From positions 248,001 through 312,000 of the forward strand of contig NZ_VFON01000001.1 in NCBI RefSeq assembly GCF_006716085.1: 64,000 nucleotides of DNA, written 5' to 3'. Numbering within the stretch: the stretch's first letter is position 1; each line of letters opens with the position of its first letter. Shown one piece after another: positions 34,144-43,946 of this stretch. Source of the stretch: Leucobacter komagatae (GTDB taxonomy: Bacteria; Actinomycetota; Actinomycetes; Actinomycetales; Microbacteriaceae). The position numbers and the translations under genes are program-made. The notes under the pieces were generated by a model, which saw only the letters and a list, made by a program, of their open reading frames with translations, had not been told where the DNA came from and ran no database searches.

Positions 34144-36024
34144 GTGCCGAAACAACCTCTTAGGGTGCTTTCGCTGAGCTGGGCCATACCCGAACACATC
34201 GGCGGCATGACCTCGGCCATGCTCGACCGTTCTGCGATGCTCGCCGAGGCCGGCTACGCCTGCGAGACGATGCTTTTTGTGCCGACGCAGCGGCGTGAGC
34301 ACGACCGTGAGCGGCTCGCCGCAGAGGGGAGGCTGCCCGCCGCCGGGCCACTCACGAACCTCTGGGATATTCTCGCGGTCGCAGACACGCCGCGCCCTCC
34401 CGCGCGCGGGCTGCGGTTCACCGACGCCGCGCTCGGCCGCGAAACCACGCCCTGGGCCGATGGCGGGGCGGTACGGATGCGCACGCGGTGGGCCGACGAC
34501 GGGACGACGGCGCTGCAAGTCGACCACTACCGCCCTGACGGCTCGCTCCTCGCCGTTGACCGGCGAGATGGCCCGGCGGTCGCTGGATCACCAAGCCGCA
34601 GAGTGACGCTCTTCGACCGCTCGGGAACTCCGGTGCGGGCGTGGCGGAGCATCTGGAGCCTGTATGCGTTCGCGCTCGACGCGCACCTTGGCAACGATCA
34701 GGCCGTGCTGTTCTACGACAGCAAGGTCACCTCCCGCTTCGCCCCGCGCTATCGCAGAGACGGAGTCGCGAGTGTGCACGTGATCCACAATCGGCACCTC
34801 GGGCACGCTCAGCCGCGGCCCTTCGGGGTGCTCTCGGCGACGCGCTCCGAGGTGATTCGCGACCTTGAGGCCTTCGAGCGCGTCGTGTGCTCAACCTCGG
34901 CGCAGCGCGATGATCTGCGCTCCCTGCTCGGCAGCGGGCCGGCGGTGAGCGTGATCCCTCCTGCGATTGCGGGAGGCGCGACCACAGCCGGCGAACTCCC
35001 GGGGCGCCAGGCGCCGCGCGCTCGAAAGCGCCGTCCCGCGCACGGGGTCGTGCTGAGCTCGCTCGAACCGCGGAAGCGCCTCGACCATATTGTGCGGGCG
35101 GTCGCGATTGCCAGGGAGACTCACCCGGAGATCACGCTCGACATCTTCGGCACGGGTGAGGGAGAACTCGAGCTGCGCGCGCTCGTCTCCGAGCTCGGCC
35201 TCGACGGGGTCGTCGAGCTGCGCGGGTATGCGGCCGATGCGAGACAGCGCTTTGCTGAGGCCTCGTGGACCGCGCTGTCGAGCACGCACGAGGGGTTTGG
35301 TATGGCGGTCGCCCAAGCGATGGCCGACGGCTGCGTCCCGTTTGCCTACGACATTGCCTACGACATTGCCTACGGCCCTGCCGAGCTCCTCAGTGAGATC
35401 CCGGGGTGCCTGGTGGCACAAGAGGACCCCCGCGCGCTCGCTGCGCGCCTCACCGCCTTCCTCGCGCGGCCCGAGGCCGAGTGCGAGCGAGTGCGCGCTG
35501 CGACCGCCCGCGAGGCCGAACGATTTCGGCCGGAGGTCATCGCGGCGAAGTGGCGTGAACTGCTCGCCGGCCTTGAAGTAGATCTCGCGGCGGGGCAGAT
35601 CACCGCGGAGCGCCGCGAGGCGAAGCCGCTCTCCCTGCGCGTGTGCCGGCGCCCCCACTCGATAGCGATCGAGGCAGAGTTTGGCCTGTCGCGATCGCGC
35701 GAGCTCCCCGCGTCGGTCATGCTCGGGATCGCTGCCGCGAAGCCCGCGATCGAGTGGCGCCGCGCCGCACGGGTACGGCGGCTCCCGGGCACGCGGTACC
35801 GTGCGACCGTGACCCTTCCTGCGGCGGACTTTCCTGTGGCGTGTGACCGCGCGGGCTCCGGCGGCGTCGACATCGTGGCGGTGCTGGGCGGCGAGGGCCA
35901 GCCGCGCACGGTTATCGCGGAAGACGTGCGACTGAGCCCGTACCCCGCGACGGTGTTTGGGGTGCGTGGTGCCCGCCGCTGGGTTGCAGCGCTGCGCCGC
36001 AGGCTTCCTGGCGCGCGCGACTGA
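34144..36024 (+). CDS. GT4 glycosyltransferase, TagE/GtfA-like
   Basis: 626 residues from GTG 34144 with AAAGGGGAG upstream. N-terminal part has the GT-B start SLSWAIPEHIGGMTSAMLDR; residues about 195-225 contain the VHVIHNRHLGHA segment that in poly(glycerol-phosphate) glucosyltransferases reads HNNH. The C-terminal donor half has LSSLEPRKRLDHIVRA, DIFGTGEGE, SSTHEGFGMAVAQAMADG. A further beta-rich domain follows after about residue 490. The family motif YDIxYGPxE is expanded by an in-frame 12-bp duplication to YDIAYDIAYGPAEL. Probably glycosylates a wall polymer. Isolated between rluD and dnaE by hairpins and a promoter gap, so likely an accessory gene. Confidence 0.75.
   Translation: MPKQPLRVLSLSWAIPEHIGGMTSAMLDRSAMLAEAGYACETMLFVPTQRREHDRERLAAEGRLPAAGPLTNLWDILAVADTPRPPARGLRFTDAALGRETTPWADGGAVRMRTRWADDGTTALQVDHYRPDGSLLAVDRRDGPAVAGSPSRRVTLFDRSGTPVRAWRSIWSLYAFALDAHLGNDQAVLFYDSKVTSRFAPRYRRDGVASVHVIHNRHLGHAQPRPFGVLSATRSEVIRDLEAFERVVCSTSAQRDDLRSLLGSGPAVSVIPPAIAGGATTAGELPGRQAPRARKRRPAHGVVLSSLEPRKRLDHIVRAVAIARETHPEITLDIFGTGEGELELRALVSELGLDGVVELRGYAADARQRFAEASWTALSSTHEGFGMAVAQAMADGCVPFAYDIAYDIAYGPAELLSEIPGCLVAQEDPRALAARLTAFLARPEAECERVRAATAREAERFRPEVIAAKWRELLAGLEVDLAAGQITAERREAKPLSLRVCRRPHSIAIEAEFGLSRSRELPASVMLGIAAAKPAIEWRRAARVRRLPGTRYRATVTLPAADFPVACDRAGSGGVDIVAVLGGEGQPRTVIAEDVRLSPYPATVFGVRGARRWVAALRRRLPGARD
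35344..35373 (+). repeat. 12-bp in-frame tandem duplication
   Basis: GCCTACGACATT at 35344-35355 and 35356-35367, then GCCTAC. It duplicates Ala-Tyr-Asp-Ile inside the conserved YDIxYGP motif of the glycosyltransferase. Confidence 0.85.
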
Positions 36025-36148
36025 GGCGCGGGCGCTCCGCGGGTGGCACGCGGGCGGCGTGCCCTCTGCGGGCGCCTGCCCCGCGATCCTGGACATGGAT
36101 CGAAGTGCGAGGCGGTACCCTTGAACAGTCTTCGAAAGGGGCTCTTGA

Positions 36149-39100
36149 GTGTCGGATTCTGACGGTTTCGTTCACCTCCACGTGCACAGCGAGTACTCGA
36201 TGCTCGACGGTGCAGCGCGCGTCAAACCGCTCATGCAGGCGGTGGCAGAACAGGGCATGCCCGCGGTCGCGATGACAGACCACGGCAACACGTTCGGCGC
36301 GTTCGATTTCTGGAGCTCGGCGAAGGACGCGGGCGTGAAGCCGATCATCGGTATCGAGGCATACCTCGCCCCCGGTACGCACCGCTCAGACCGCACGAGA
36401 GTGCGGTGGGGCGACGGCGGTGGCGACGACGTGTCGGGCGGCGGCGCGTACACCCACATGACGATGCTCTCGGAGACGACCGAGGGCATGCACAACCTGT
36501 TCAGGCTGTCGAGCTACTCGTCGCTCGAGGGCTACTACTTCAAGCCGCGTATGGACCGCGAGCTGCTGCAGACCTACTCGAAGGGGCTCATCGCGACGAC
36601 GGGCTGCCCGTCGGGCGAGATCCACACCCGCCTGCGCCTCGGCCAGTACAACGAGGCGCGCCAGGCGGCCGCCGAGTTCCAAGACATCTTCGGTAAAGAC
36701 AACTTTTTCTGCGAGATCATGGACCACGGTCTCGAGATCGAGCGCCGGGTGCAGAAAGACCTGCTGGCGATCGCGCGTGACCTCGGGATTCCGCTGCTCG
36801 CGACGAACGACCTGCACTACGTGCGCGAGAACGACGCGGAAGCCCACTCGGCGCTGCTCTGCGTGCAGTCGGGCTCGCGGCTCGACGACCCGAACCGCTT
36901 CCAGTTCAGCGGCTCGGGCTACTACCTGAAGAGCGCCGCCGAGATGCGGCACATCTTCCGCGAGTTGCCCGAGGCGTGTGACAACACGCTGCGCATCGCT
37001 GAGCGGTGCGAGGTTGAGTTCAACACCTCGGCGAACTACATGCCGCGCTACCCCGTGCCCGAGGGCGAGAGCGAGGACAGCTGGTTCGTGAAGGAGGTCG
37101 AGAAGGGCCTCCACTACCGCTACCCGGGCGGCATCCCCGACGCGGTGCGCAAGCAGGCCGAGTACGAGATCGGCGTCATCATTCAGATGGGCTTCCCCGG
37201 CTACTTCCTCGTCGTCGCCGACTTCATCAACTGGGCGAAGGCGAACGGGATCAGGGTGGGCCCGGGCCGTGGTTCGGGCGCGGGCTCAATGGTGGCGTAC
37301 GCGATGAGGATCACTGACCTCGACCCGCTGCAGCACGGACTCATCTTCGAGCGGTTCTTGAACCCCGACCGCGTCTCCATGCCCGACTTCGATGTCGACT
37401 TCGATGATCGCCGCCGCGGCGAGGTCATCAAGTACGTGACCGAGAAGTACGGCGACGAGCGCGTCGCGCAGATCGTGACCTACGGCACGATTAAGTCGAA
37501 GCAGGCGCTGAAGGACGCGTCGCGCGTGCTCGGTTTTCCGTTCGGTATGGGAGAGAAGCTCACGAAGGCGATGCCGCCTGCCGTCATGGCGAAGGACATC
37601 CCGCTTTCGGGGATCACCGACTCAGAGCACCCGCGGTACAAGGAGGCGGCCGAGTTCCGCGCCGTGCTGCAGGAAGATCCAGACGCGAAGCGGGTCTACG
37701 AGACCGCGCTCGGGCTCGAGGGGCTGAAGCGTCAGTGGGGCGTGCACGCCGCCGGCGTCATCATGTCGAGCGACCCGCTCATCGACATCATCCCGCTGCA
37801 GAAGCGCGAGCAAGACGGCCAGATCGTCACGCAGTTCGACTACCCGACCTGTGAGGGCCTCGGCCTCATCAAGATGGACTTCTTGGGGCTACGAAACCTC
37901 ACGATCATCTCCGACGCGCTCGAAAACATCAGGCTGAACCGCGGGGTCGAGCTCGACCTCGAGCGGCTCGAACTCGACGACGCGCCGTCGTACGAGCTGC
38001 TCGCCCGCGGCGACACGCTCGGCGTGTTCCAGCTCGATGGCGGCCCGATGCGCGGCCTGCTGCGCCTCATGAAGCCGGATAACTTCGAGGATATTTCCGC
38101 TGTGCTCGCGCTGTACCGCCCCGGCCCGATGGGCGCAGACTCGCACACGAACTACGCGCTGAGAAAGAATGGGCTGCAGCCCATCACGCCGATTCACCCC
38201 GAGCTCGAGGAGCCGCTGAAGGACGTGCTCGACACGACCTTCGGCCTCATCATCTACCAGGAGCAGGTGATGTCGATCGCGCAGAAGGTCGCGGGGTTCT
38301 CGCTCGGCCAGGCGGATATTCTCCGTCGCGCGATGGGCAAGAAGAAGAAGTCAGAGCTCGACAAGCAGTACGAGGGCTTCTCCGGGGGCATGCACGAGCG
38401 CGGCTTCAGCGACGCCGCGGTGAAGGCGCTCTGGGACATCCTGCTGCCGTTCTCGGACTACGCGTTCAACAAGGCGCACTCCGCCGCCTACGGCGTGGTG
38501 AGCTACTGGACCGCATACCTGAAGGCGCACTACCCGGCCGAGTACATGGCCGCGCTGCTCACGAGCGTCGGCGACTCCAAAGACAAGCTCGCGATCTACC
38601 TCAACGAGTGCCGCCGCATGGGCATCAACGTGCTGCCGCCGGCCGTGAACGAGTCGTTCGCGAACTTCTCGGCGGTCGGCGACGACATCAGGTTCGGCCT
38701 CGGCGCCATTCGCAACGTCGGCACGAACGTCGTCGAAGCGATTCGAGAGGCGCGCGAGAAGAAGGGCAACTTCGAGACCTTCCACGACTACCTCAAGAAG
38801 GTCGCGCTTCCCGCCCTGAACAAGCGCACCATCGAGTCGCTCATCAAGGCCGGCGCGTTCGACGGCCTCGGTGGCACGCGCCGGGCGCTGCTCGAGATTC
38901 ACGAGGGCGCGGTCGAGGGCGCGGTGAAGGAGAAGCGGGCCGAGGAGAACGGCGACGTCGGGTTCGACTTCGACAGCCTTTTTGCTGAGGCCGCGGAGGA
39001 CTCAGGTGCCGGCGCCGAAGCGGTGTCGCTCGTTCCCGAGCGGCCCGAGTGGAACAAGAAAGACAAGCTCGCGTTCGAGCGCGAGATGCTCGGCCTGTAC

Positions 39101-39703
39101 GTGTCTGACCACCCGCTGCGCGGGCTCGAGACGACGCTCGCGAAGGAGGCCTCTGCGACGGTCGAGCAGGTGACGAACCCCGACGCGAACTTCGACGGCG
39201 AGACTGTCGTGCTCGCGGGCCTCCTCACGAGCGTGCAGCACCGCACCGCGAAGTCGGGCAACCTCTACGGGATGGCGACGATCGAGGACTTCACGGGCGA
39301 GATCCAGGCGCTGTTCATGGGCAAGTCGTACCAGGAGTTCGGCCCGATGCTGCAGCCAGATTCGATCGTCGCGCTGCGCGGCAAACTCAACGCGCGCGAC
39401 GACGGCATGTCGATGCACGCCTACGGTGTTCGCGGCATCGACGCCTCCGTGCAGGACGAGGCGGGAACGCTGTCGCTCACGCTTACGGAGTCGCGGGCTA
39501 CGGAGCCGCTCATGGAAGAACTGCAATCGACACTGAAGCGCCACCCGGGCGATTCAGAGATTAGGCTAAACCTCATCACGCCGCACGCCGTGCGCGTGTT
39601 CGAACTGCGCGAGCGTGTGCGCATCTCGTCGGACCTGTTCGGCGAGCTCAAGGGCTTGCTGGGGCCGCGGTGCCTCATGGATGTAGAGGAGCTTGTATCG
39701 TGA
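36149..39703 (+). CDS. dnaE: DNA polymerase III alpha subunit
   Basis: 1184 residues from GTG 36149, the usual DnaE1 length. PHP domain at the start ([13 protein letters not shown]), polymerase core with the catalytic aspartates in [10 protein letters not shown] near residue 412 and [11 protein letters not shown], helix-hairpin-helix at about 860-900 and an OB fold at about 1000-1075 ([18 protein letters not shown]). Complete, so it is the main replicative polymerase rather than ImuC/DnaE2. The nadE start overlaps its stop. Confidence 0.97.
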   Translation: MSDSDGFVHLHVHSEYSMLDGAARVKPLMQAVAEQGMPAVAMTDHGNTFGAFDFWSSAKDAGVKPIIGIEAYLAPGTHRSDRTRVRWGDGGGDDVSGGGAYTHMTMLSETTEGMHNLFRLSSYSSLEGYYFKPRMDRELLQTYSKGLIATTGCPSGEIHTRLRLGQYNEARQAAAEFQDIFGKDNFFCEIMDHGLEIERRVQKDLLAIARDLGIPLLATNDLHYVRENDAEAHSALLCVQSGSRLDDPNRFQFSGSGYYLKSAAEMRHIFRELPEACDNTLRIAERCEVEFNTSANYMPRYPVPEGESEDSWFVKEVEKGLHYRYPGGIPDAVRKQAEYEIGVIIQMGFPGYFLVVADFINWAKANGIRVGPGRGSGAGSMVAYAMRITDLDPLQHGLIFERFLNPDRVSMPDFDVDFDDRRRGEVIKYVTEKYGDERVAQIVTYGTIKSKQALKDASRVLGFPFGMGEKLTKAMPPAVMAKDIPLSGITDSEHPRYKEAAEFRAVLQEDPDAKRVYETALGLEGLKRQWGVHAAGVIMSSDPLIDIIPLQKREQDGQIVTQFDYPTCEGLGLIKMDFLGLRNLTIISDALENIRLNRGVELDLERLELDDAPSYELLARGDTLGVFQLDGGPMRGLLRLMKPDNFEDISAVLALYRPGPMGADSHTNYALRKNGLQPITPIHPELEEPLKDVLDTTFGLIIYQEQVMSIAQKVAGFSLGQADILRRAMGKKKKSELDKQYEGFSGGMHERGFSDAAVKALWDILLPFSDYAFNKAHSAAYGVVSYWTAYLKAHYPAEYMAALLTSVGDSKDKLAIYLNECRRMGINVLPPAVNESFANFSAVGDDIRFGLGAIRNVGTNVVEAIREAREKKGNFETFHDYLKKVALPALNKRTIESLIKAGAFDGLGGTRRALLEIHEGAVEGAVKEKRAEENGDVGFDFDSLFAEAAEDSGAGAEAVSLVPERPEWNKKDKLAFEREMLGLYVSDHPLRGLETTLAKEASATVEQVTNPDANFDGETVVLAGLLTSVQHRTAKSGNLYGMATIEDFTGEIQALFMGKSYQEFGPMLQPDSIVALRGKLNARDDGMSMHAYGVRGIDASVQDEAGTLSLTLTESRATEPLMEELQSTLKRHPGDSEIRLNLITPHAVRVFELRERVRISSDLFGELKGLLGPRCLMDVEELVS

Positions 39704-40542
39704 ACGACCTGCAGCAACGCATTATTCGGGAGCTCGGCGTGATGCCCGAGATCGACGCGGCCGCCGAGATCGAGCGCCGCGTCGCCTTCCTCGCCGACTA
39801 CGCCGCGGCGCTGCCCGGCGTTCGCGGTTTCGTGCTCGGCATTTCGGGCGGGCAGGATTCGTCGCTCGCGGGCCGGCTCGCCCAGCTCGCCGCCGAGCGT
39901 CTCCGAGAGCGCGGCATCGACGCTGCGTTCTGGGCGATGCGGCTGCCGTACGGTGTCCAGCACGATGAAGACGACGCGCAGCTCGCGCTCTCCTTCATTC
40001 GGCCAGACCACACGGTTACCGTGAACATTGCAGACTCCGTGGACGGCATGGTCGCGGCGCTCACTGCGGCGACGGGCGAGCCCGTCAGCGACTTCAATAA
40101 GGGCAACGTGAAAGCGCGGGCTCGGATGGTCGCGCAGTACGGGCTCGCGGGGGATCGCGGGCTCATCGTCATCGGCTCGGATCACGCCGCGGAGGCGATC
40201 ACGGGCTTCTTCACGAAGTTTGGCGACGGCGCTGCCGACGTTGTCCCGCTCCAGGGCCTCACGAAGGGCCAGGGCGCGGAGATGCTCACGGTGCTCGATG
40301 CCCCGGCCCGGCTGTGGCAAAAGGTTCCGACGGCCGACCTGCTCGACGGCAAGCCCGGCGAGACCGACGAGTCGAGCCTCGGAGTAAGCTATCCCGAGAT
40401 CGACGCGTACCTGCGCGGTGAGCCGGTCTCGGATGCGGCGCGAGCCAACCTTGAGCGCCGCTTCCTCGCGACCGATCACAAACGACGGGTGCCGGTCGGC
40501 CCGAACGATGCGTGGTGGCGCAGCGAAGGAGAGAACGCATGA
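39700..40542 (+). CDS. nadE: Ammonia-dependent NAD synthetase
   Basis: 280 residues from GTG 39700, overlapping dnaE. Amidates nicotinic acid adenine dinucleotide. PP-loop SGGQDSS near residues 49-55, [31 protein letters not shown] and GLTKGQ are the NH3-dependent family segments; there is no glutaminase domain, so ammonia is the nitrogen donor. Coupled to msrA by ATGA. Confidence 0.95.
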   Translation: MNDLQQRIIRELGVMPEIDAAAEIERRVAFLADYAAALPGVRGFVLGISGGQDSSLAGRLAQLAAERLRERGIDAAFWAMRLPYGVQHDEDDAQLALSFIRPDHTVTVNIADSVDGMVAALTAATGEPVSDFNKGNVKARARMVAQYGLAGDRGLIVIGSDHAAEAITGFFTKFGDGAADVVPLQGLTKGQGAEMLTVLDAPARLWQKVPTADLLDGKPGETDESSLGVSYPEIDAYLRGEPVSDAARANLERRFLATDHKRRVPVGPNDAWWRSEGENA

Positions 40543-41063
40543 CGACGACGTTTGTGCTTGCTGGCGGGTGCTATTGGTGCCTGGACGCGGCGTACCGCGC
40601 GCTTCGCGGAGTGGTCGCTGTGCGCTCTGGCTTCGCTGGCGGCGACACCCCGAACCCGACCTACGAGGCGGTCTGCACGGGCCTCACAGGCCACGCCGAG
40701 GTGGTCGAGGTTGAGTTCGACGAGGCCGTGCTGCCGGCTGAGGTTGTGCTCGACGCCTTCTTCACGATGCACGACCCGCGTCAGCTCAACCGCCAAGGGA
40801 ATGACGTCGGCACCCAGTATCGGTCGGCAATGTTCTACGCTGACGAGACGCAGCGTGAGCTCTTTGAGGCCGCGCGCGTGCGCGCCGACGACGCGTGGGG
40901 CGGGGGAGTCGTGACCGAGATCTCACCGCTCACCGAGGTCTTCCCCGGGCCCGAGGAACACCAGGATTTCTTCGCGAAGAACCCCACGCAGGGGTACTGC
41001 CTCGCCGTTGCCGTTCCCAAGGTGAACAAGATTCGCGCCGGCTTCGCCGAGTACCTTGCTTAG
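40539..41063 (+). CDS. msrA: Peptide methionine sulfoxide reductase A
   Basis: 174 residues from ATG 40539 in the ATGA overlap. Catalytic Cys 11 lies in GGCYWC (family form GCFWG/GCFWC), followed by [26 protein letters not shown] and the [19 protein letters not shown] segment. Repairs methionine-S-sulfoxide in proteins. Part of the dnaE-nadE-msrA overlap chain. Confidence 0.94.
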   Translation: MTTTFVLAGGCYWCLDAAYRALRGVVAVRSGFAGGDTPNPTYEAVCTGLTGHAEVVEVEFDEAVLPAEVVLDAFFTMHDPRQLNRQGNDVGTQYRSAMFYADETQRELFEAARVRADDAWGGGVVTEISPLTEVFPGPEEHQDFFAKNPTQGYCLAVAVPKVNKIRAGFAEYLA

Positions 41064-41733
41064 CAGCCTGCCGAGTACCTTGCGCCCCGCCGCGCTCACC
41101 TACCGGGTGCTTGCGGCGGGCCTCATCGCGTTCGGCATCGTTCGCATCACCGGCGTCTTCGGCCCCGAGCCCAGCCTGGCGGCGTTCACCTTCTATACCG
41201 TGCAGAGCAACCTGCTGTGCCTGGTGTGGGTGGTCGCCCTAGTCGCTGTCACCGCTCGCGATCTCCGTCGCGGCGGTACCCGCGGCTTCTCGACGCCGTC
41301 GCCGCGGTGGAGCGCGGCCGTCATGATGGCGATTACCATCACGATGCTCGTGTACCTCGTCGTGCTGGTTCCGACCTCGTTCGTACAGGGCAGCGACTAC
41401 GTGCCGTTCTCGCTGACGGACAACCTGATCCACATCTTCACCCCGCTCTTGCTGATTGTTGATTGGCTCGTGTTTGTCCCGAAGGGGAGGCTCCGCGCCG
41501 CCGACCCGCTGCTGTGGCTGCTTTTTCCGCTCGCCTACCTGGCTTTCGCGTTTGTCTACGGCGGGCTCGGGGGCGAGTTCTTGCCCGGGCAGCGCTACCC
41601 CTACCCGTTCCTAGACGTCGAAGCGAACGGTGTCGGTGGCGTCGCGCTGTGGGTCGCAGGCCTCGGCGTCGCGCTCGCCGGTATCGGCTACCTCTACTAC
41701 TGGCTCGACCGAGCCCTCCCGCGGCGCCGCTAA
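41056..41733 (+). CDS. Pr6Pr-family integral membrane protein
   Basis: 225 residues if started at TTG 41056 (overlaps msrA by 8 bp); TTG 41080 is an alternative. Six hydrophobic helices, with the family features FTVQSN-like FYTVQSNLLCLVW in helix 2 and TDNLIHIFTPLLLIVDW in helix 4. Function unknown; the family is common in actinobacteria. Its stop TAA shares bases with the stop of convergent ssb (CTAA). Confidence 0.8.
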   Translation: MLSSLPSTLRPAALTYRVLAAGLIAFGIVRITGVFGPEPSLAAFTFYTVQSNLLCLVWVVALVAVTARDLRRGGTRGFSTPSPRWSAAVMMAITITMLVYLVVLVPTSFVQGSDYVPFSLTDNLIHIFTPLLLIVDWLVFVPKGRLRAADPLLWLLFPLAYLAFAFVYGGLGGEFLPGQRYPYPFLDVEANGVGGVALWVAGLGVALAGIGYLYYWLDRALPRRR

Positions 41734-42272
41734 GCCGACGCGAGGCGTGGCGTGAAACCGTTCTCTGAGCGCTCCTGAGCATCCTCCTCGCCCCCGACCG
41801 GGGCGCTGGCCGCAATGTCGGCCTCGTCGGGGGCCTCAGGCCGGTCGCCGACTCCCTCGCCCGCGCCGCCTCCCTCACCCGCGCCGCCGTCATCGGAGGC
41901 GGGCCCCGCGGCGACCCCGGAGGCTTTGAGAAACGCGGTGACCCCGAACCGCACGTCGTGGCCGACCCCTTCGGCGTCGACCTCGACCGCGGTGCCCCGC
42001 TTGCCCTCGTGCTCCCAGTCTCGAAGCCGGAGCTTGCCGGCGACAACGACGCGGTCGCCCTTCTTGAAGGCCTGCTTCGCGTGCCGCGCGAGGCCGCGAA
42101 ACGTATTGATTGTGAACCAGTTGGTGTGGCCGTCGACCCACGCGCCCGTCGCCGCGTCGTACCGCCTGTCTGAACTCGCGAGCCGGAACGTGCAGAATTC
42201 TGCGCCTCCCGCCGGAGTGAAGAGTTTCGGCTCGGTCGCGATTTGCCCGATCACGCTGATGTGCTGGGACAT
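41730..42272 (-). CDS. ssb: Single-stranded DNA-binding protein, SsbB-type paralogue
   Basis: 180 residues from ATG 42272 with GAAGGAG upstream. OB fold at residues 1-108 (ISVIGQIATEPKLF, CTFRLASSDRRYD, TNWFTINTFRGLARHAKQAF, KGDRVVVAGKLRLRDWEHEGK). The tail (about 115-180) is Gly/Ala/Glu-rich but ends in PRLASA, not in the acidic DDIPF-type tip that recruits replication partners. This suggests a second SSB used outside the main fork, such as in competence or recombination; the main ssb, usually with rpsF/rpsR, is not in the window. Confidence 0.87.
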   Translation of the reverse strand: MSQHISVIGQIATEPKLFTPAGGAEFCTFRLASSDRRYDAATGAWVDGHTNWFTINTFRGLARHAKQAFKKGDRVVVAGKLRLRDWEHEGKRGTAVEVDAEGVGHDVRFGVTAFLKASGVAAGPASDDGGAGEGGGAGEGVGDRPEAPDEADIAASAPVGGEEDAQERSENGFTPRLASA

Positions 42273-42453
42273 GTGGTGCTCCTTCGGTCAGGGCGGCGCC
42301 GGTGCGCGCGCCGTGGGGACAGCATGCCCGTGGGGTGGAGCGGCGCGAGGCAACTTTCCGCCAGCTGTGGAGAGCCACGTACAAGAACCGGTGCTCGCGC
42401 GACTGTGGGCGAAGCTCTCAGCTTCGTGGGAGCAGCGCGACAGGCCGTGCCCA

Positions 42454-42459
42454 TAGACT
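42454..42459 (+). promoter_or_regulatory. -10 box of leaderless lipoprotein gene
   Basis: TAGACT, 6 nt before ATG 42466. Confidence 0.6.
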
Positions 42460-42465
42460 TGGCAC

Positions 42466-42948
42466 ATGGTTGAGACTCGGGCCCGTCGCACGGCGGCTAT
42501 CGTGGCAGGCGCGGCGACACTGATGCTGACGCTCAGTTCGTGCTCGCTGATCGAGGGGCCCACCCCGGTGACGCCCGAACGGCCCCAGATCGAAGAGCCC
42601 GCGGAGCCAGCGGTCTTCGTGCCGGGCGGCACCGCTGAAGACAACCTGCCTTTCTTCGGGCAGGTGCTGCGCGAATACGCGGCGGGGGAGCAGCCGGTTC
42701 AGGGGCAGCCGATCGTCGATGCGCTCGCGGCCGGCGGGTTCGCGAAGACCGATATGCAGGTTTCGTTCGACCAGTCGAAGACGGGGCTCGCCGCTGACAG
42801 CATTTACGTCGCCGTGCGCGCCGGGGAGTCGTGCCTCATCGGCCAGGTCGCTGCAGAGGAACGCGGCGCAACCGCCGAGGTCGCGGCCGCCGTCGGCCCC
42901 GAGCGCAACGTGTGCCTCATCGGCCAAACGCGCCCGATCGACTGGTAA
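42466..42948 (+). CDS. Secreted lipoprotein of unknown function
   Basis: 160 residues. Signal peptide with RARR, hydrophobic core TAAIVAGAATLMLTL and lipobox LSSC (Cys about 26), so it would be lipidated and processed by LspA. The mature part is acidic/Pro-rich for 30 residues, then a small domain with two spaced cysteines (SCLIGQVAAEER, NVCLIGQTRPIDW) that could form one disulfide. The pattern CLIGQ occurs twice, 32 residues apart. No functional family recognised. Leaderless-type promoter; convergent with the APH-like gene. Confidence 0.75.
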   Translation: MVETRARRTAAIVAGAATLMLTLSSCSLIEGPTPVTPERPQIEEPAEPAVFVPGGTAEDNLPFFGQVLREYAAGEQPVQGQPIVDALAAGGFAKTDMQVSFDQSKTGLAADSIYVAVRAGESCLIGQVAAEERGATAEVAAAVGPERNVCLIGQTRPIDW

Positions 42949-42976
42949 GCCGTCCGCGAGGCTTCCCGAAGCGCGC

Positions 42977-43804
42977 TCAGCCGAGGTCCCAAAGCAGCCG
43001 ATAGTACGCGATGCGCTCGGGGTCAGCATCGATTCCGTACCCCTCGTACACGAGCGTGTCGAAGCCAGGCCCGTGGTTCCAATCGATGCTCCACGCGGCG
43101 ACCGCGAGATCGGCCCACCGGTCGGCGACCCCGAGCGAACCGAGATCGACGTGCGCCGCGAAGTTGCCGGCCGCGTCGAGCAGCGTGTTGGGTGCGCACG
43201 CGTCGCCGTGGCACACGACTAAGCGATCAGGATCCGGCGCGTCATGCAGCCGCCGACGTGCCTCAGCGACGGTGAAGTTCCGATACGCCCGGTGCCAGTC
43301 GCCGGGGCTCTCGCCCGAGGCGACGCGCTCCTCGAACTGCTCGATGCGTGCCGGGATGCCCCACTCAAACGGGCACTCGTCGACCGGGAGAGTGTCGTGC
43401 AGAACGCGGAGGCCCGCGCCGATCGCGCGAGCGGCTATCGCGGGCTCGGCGATCCACTGTGGCTCGACAGCCGAAGCAGCCTCGAGCGCGCGCGTGATCA
43501 GCCACGATCCGGCCTCGTCTGCGCCGTGGCTCAGTACCTCGGGCACCGCCGCTCCCTGCGCCCGCGCCCACCCGAGCCGGTTCGCTTCCTCAGCGAGATC
43601 CAATTCGGGCGTGCCCGCGGCGACCCACTTCACGTAGCTCGCGCTCGCGTTACCCGGGCCGCCCATGTCGCGGAACGTGAGCCCGCCCAGCCCATTCACC
43701 CAGATGGGAACGAGCTCGCGCCCGCCCGTCAGTTCGCGCACGCGCTCGGGCACGGGCACCGGGCCCGTCGGGATCTCGGCAACTGCTTCGGGCTTGTCGA
43801 ACAT
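42977..43804 (-). CDS. APH(3')-like phosphotransferase
   Basis: 275 residues from ATG 43804, likely leaderless. Aminoglycoside-kinase fold: Brenner motif VVCHGDACAPNTLLD (usual VCHGDxCxPN), HVDLGSLGVADRWADLA (usual IDLGRxGxADRxxD), lower-lobe GAGLRVLHDTLP. These are the catalytic Asp and Asn and the metal-binding Asp of class 3' enzymes. It may phosphorylate an aminoglycoside, a macrolide or a housekeeping metabolite; sequence does not tell. No mobile element flanks it, so it looks intrinsic. Confidence 0.82.
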   Translation of the reverse strand: MFDKPEAVAEIPTGPVPVPERVRELTGGRELVPIWVNGLGGLTFRDMGGPGNASASYVKWVAAGTPELDLAEEANRLGWARAQGAAVPEVLSHGADEAGSWLITRALEAASAVEPQWIAEPAIAARAIGAGLRVLHDTLPVDECPFEWGIPARIEQFEERVASGESPGDWHRAYRNFTVAEARRRLHDAPDPDRLVVCHGDACAPNTLLDAAGNFAAHVDLGSLGVADRWADLAVAAWSIDWNHGPGFDTLVYEGYGIDADPERIAYYRLLWDLG

Positions 43805-43811
43805 GAAACCG

Positions 43812-43817
43812 AGTGTA
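43812..43817 (-). promoter_or_regulatory. -10 box of leaderless APH-like gene
   Basis: TACACT on the minus strand, 7 nt from ATG 43804. Confidence 0.55.
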
Positions 43818-43946
43818 CGGAGTCTGGGCGTGGGCCGCGCGGTCTCCTGAATTCGAGGTCAGCGGCGCCCGGAACGGGTAGAGTAGTCGGCGATACATTC
43901 CACCTCGTGAAGCAGGGAGTTCGGGGCGCACGCGCTCGGAAAATTT

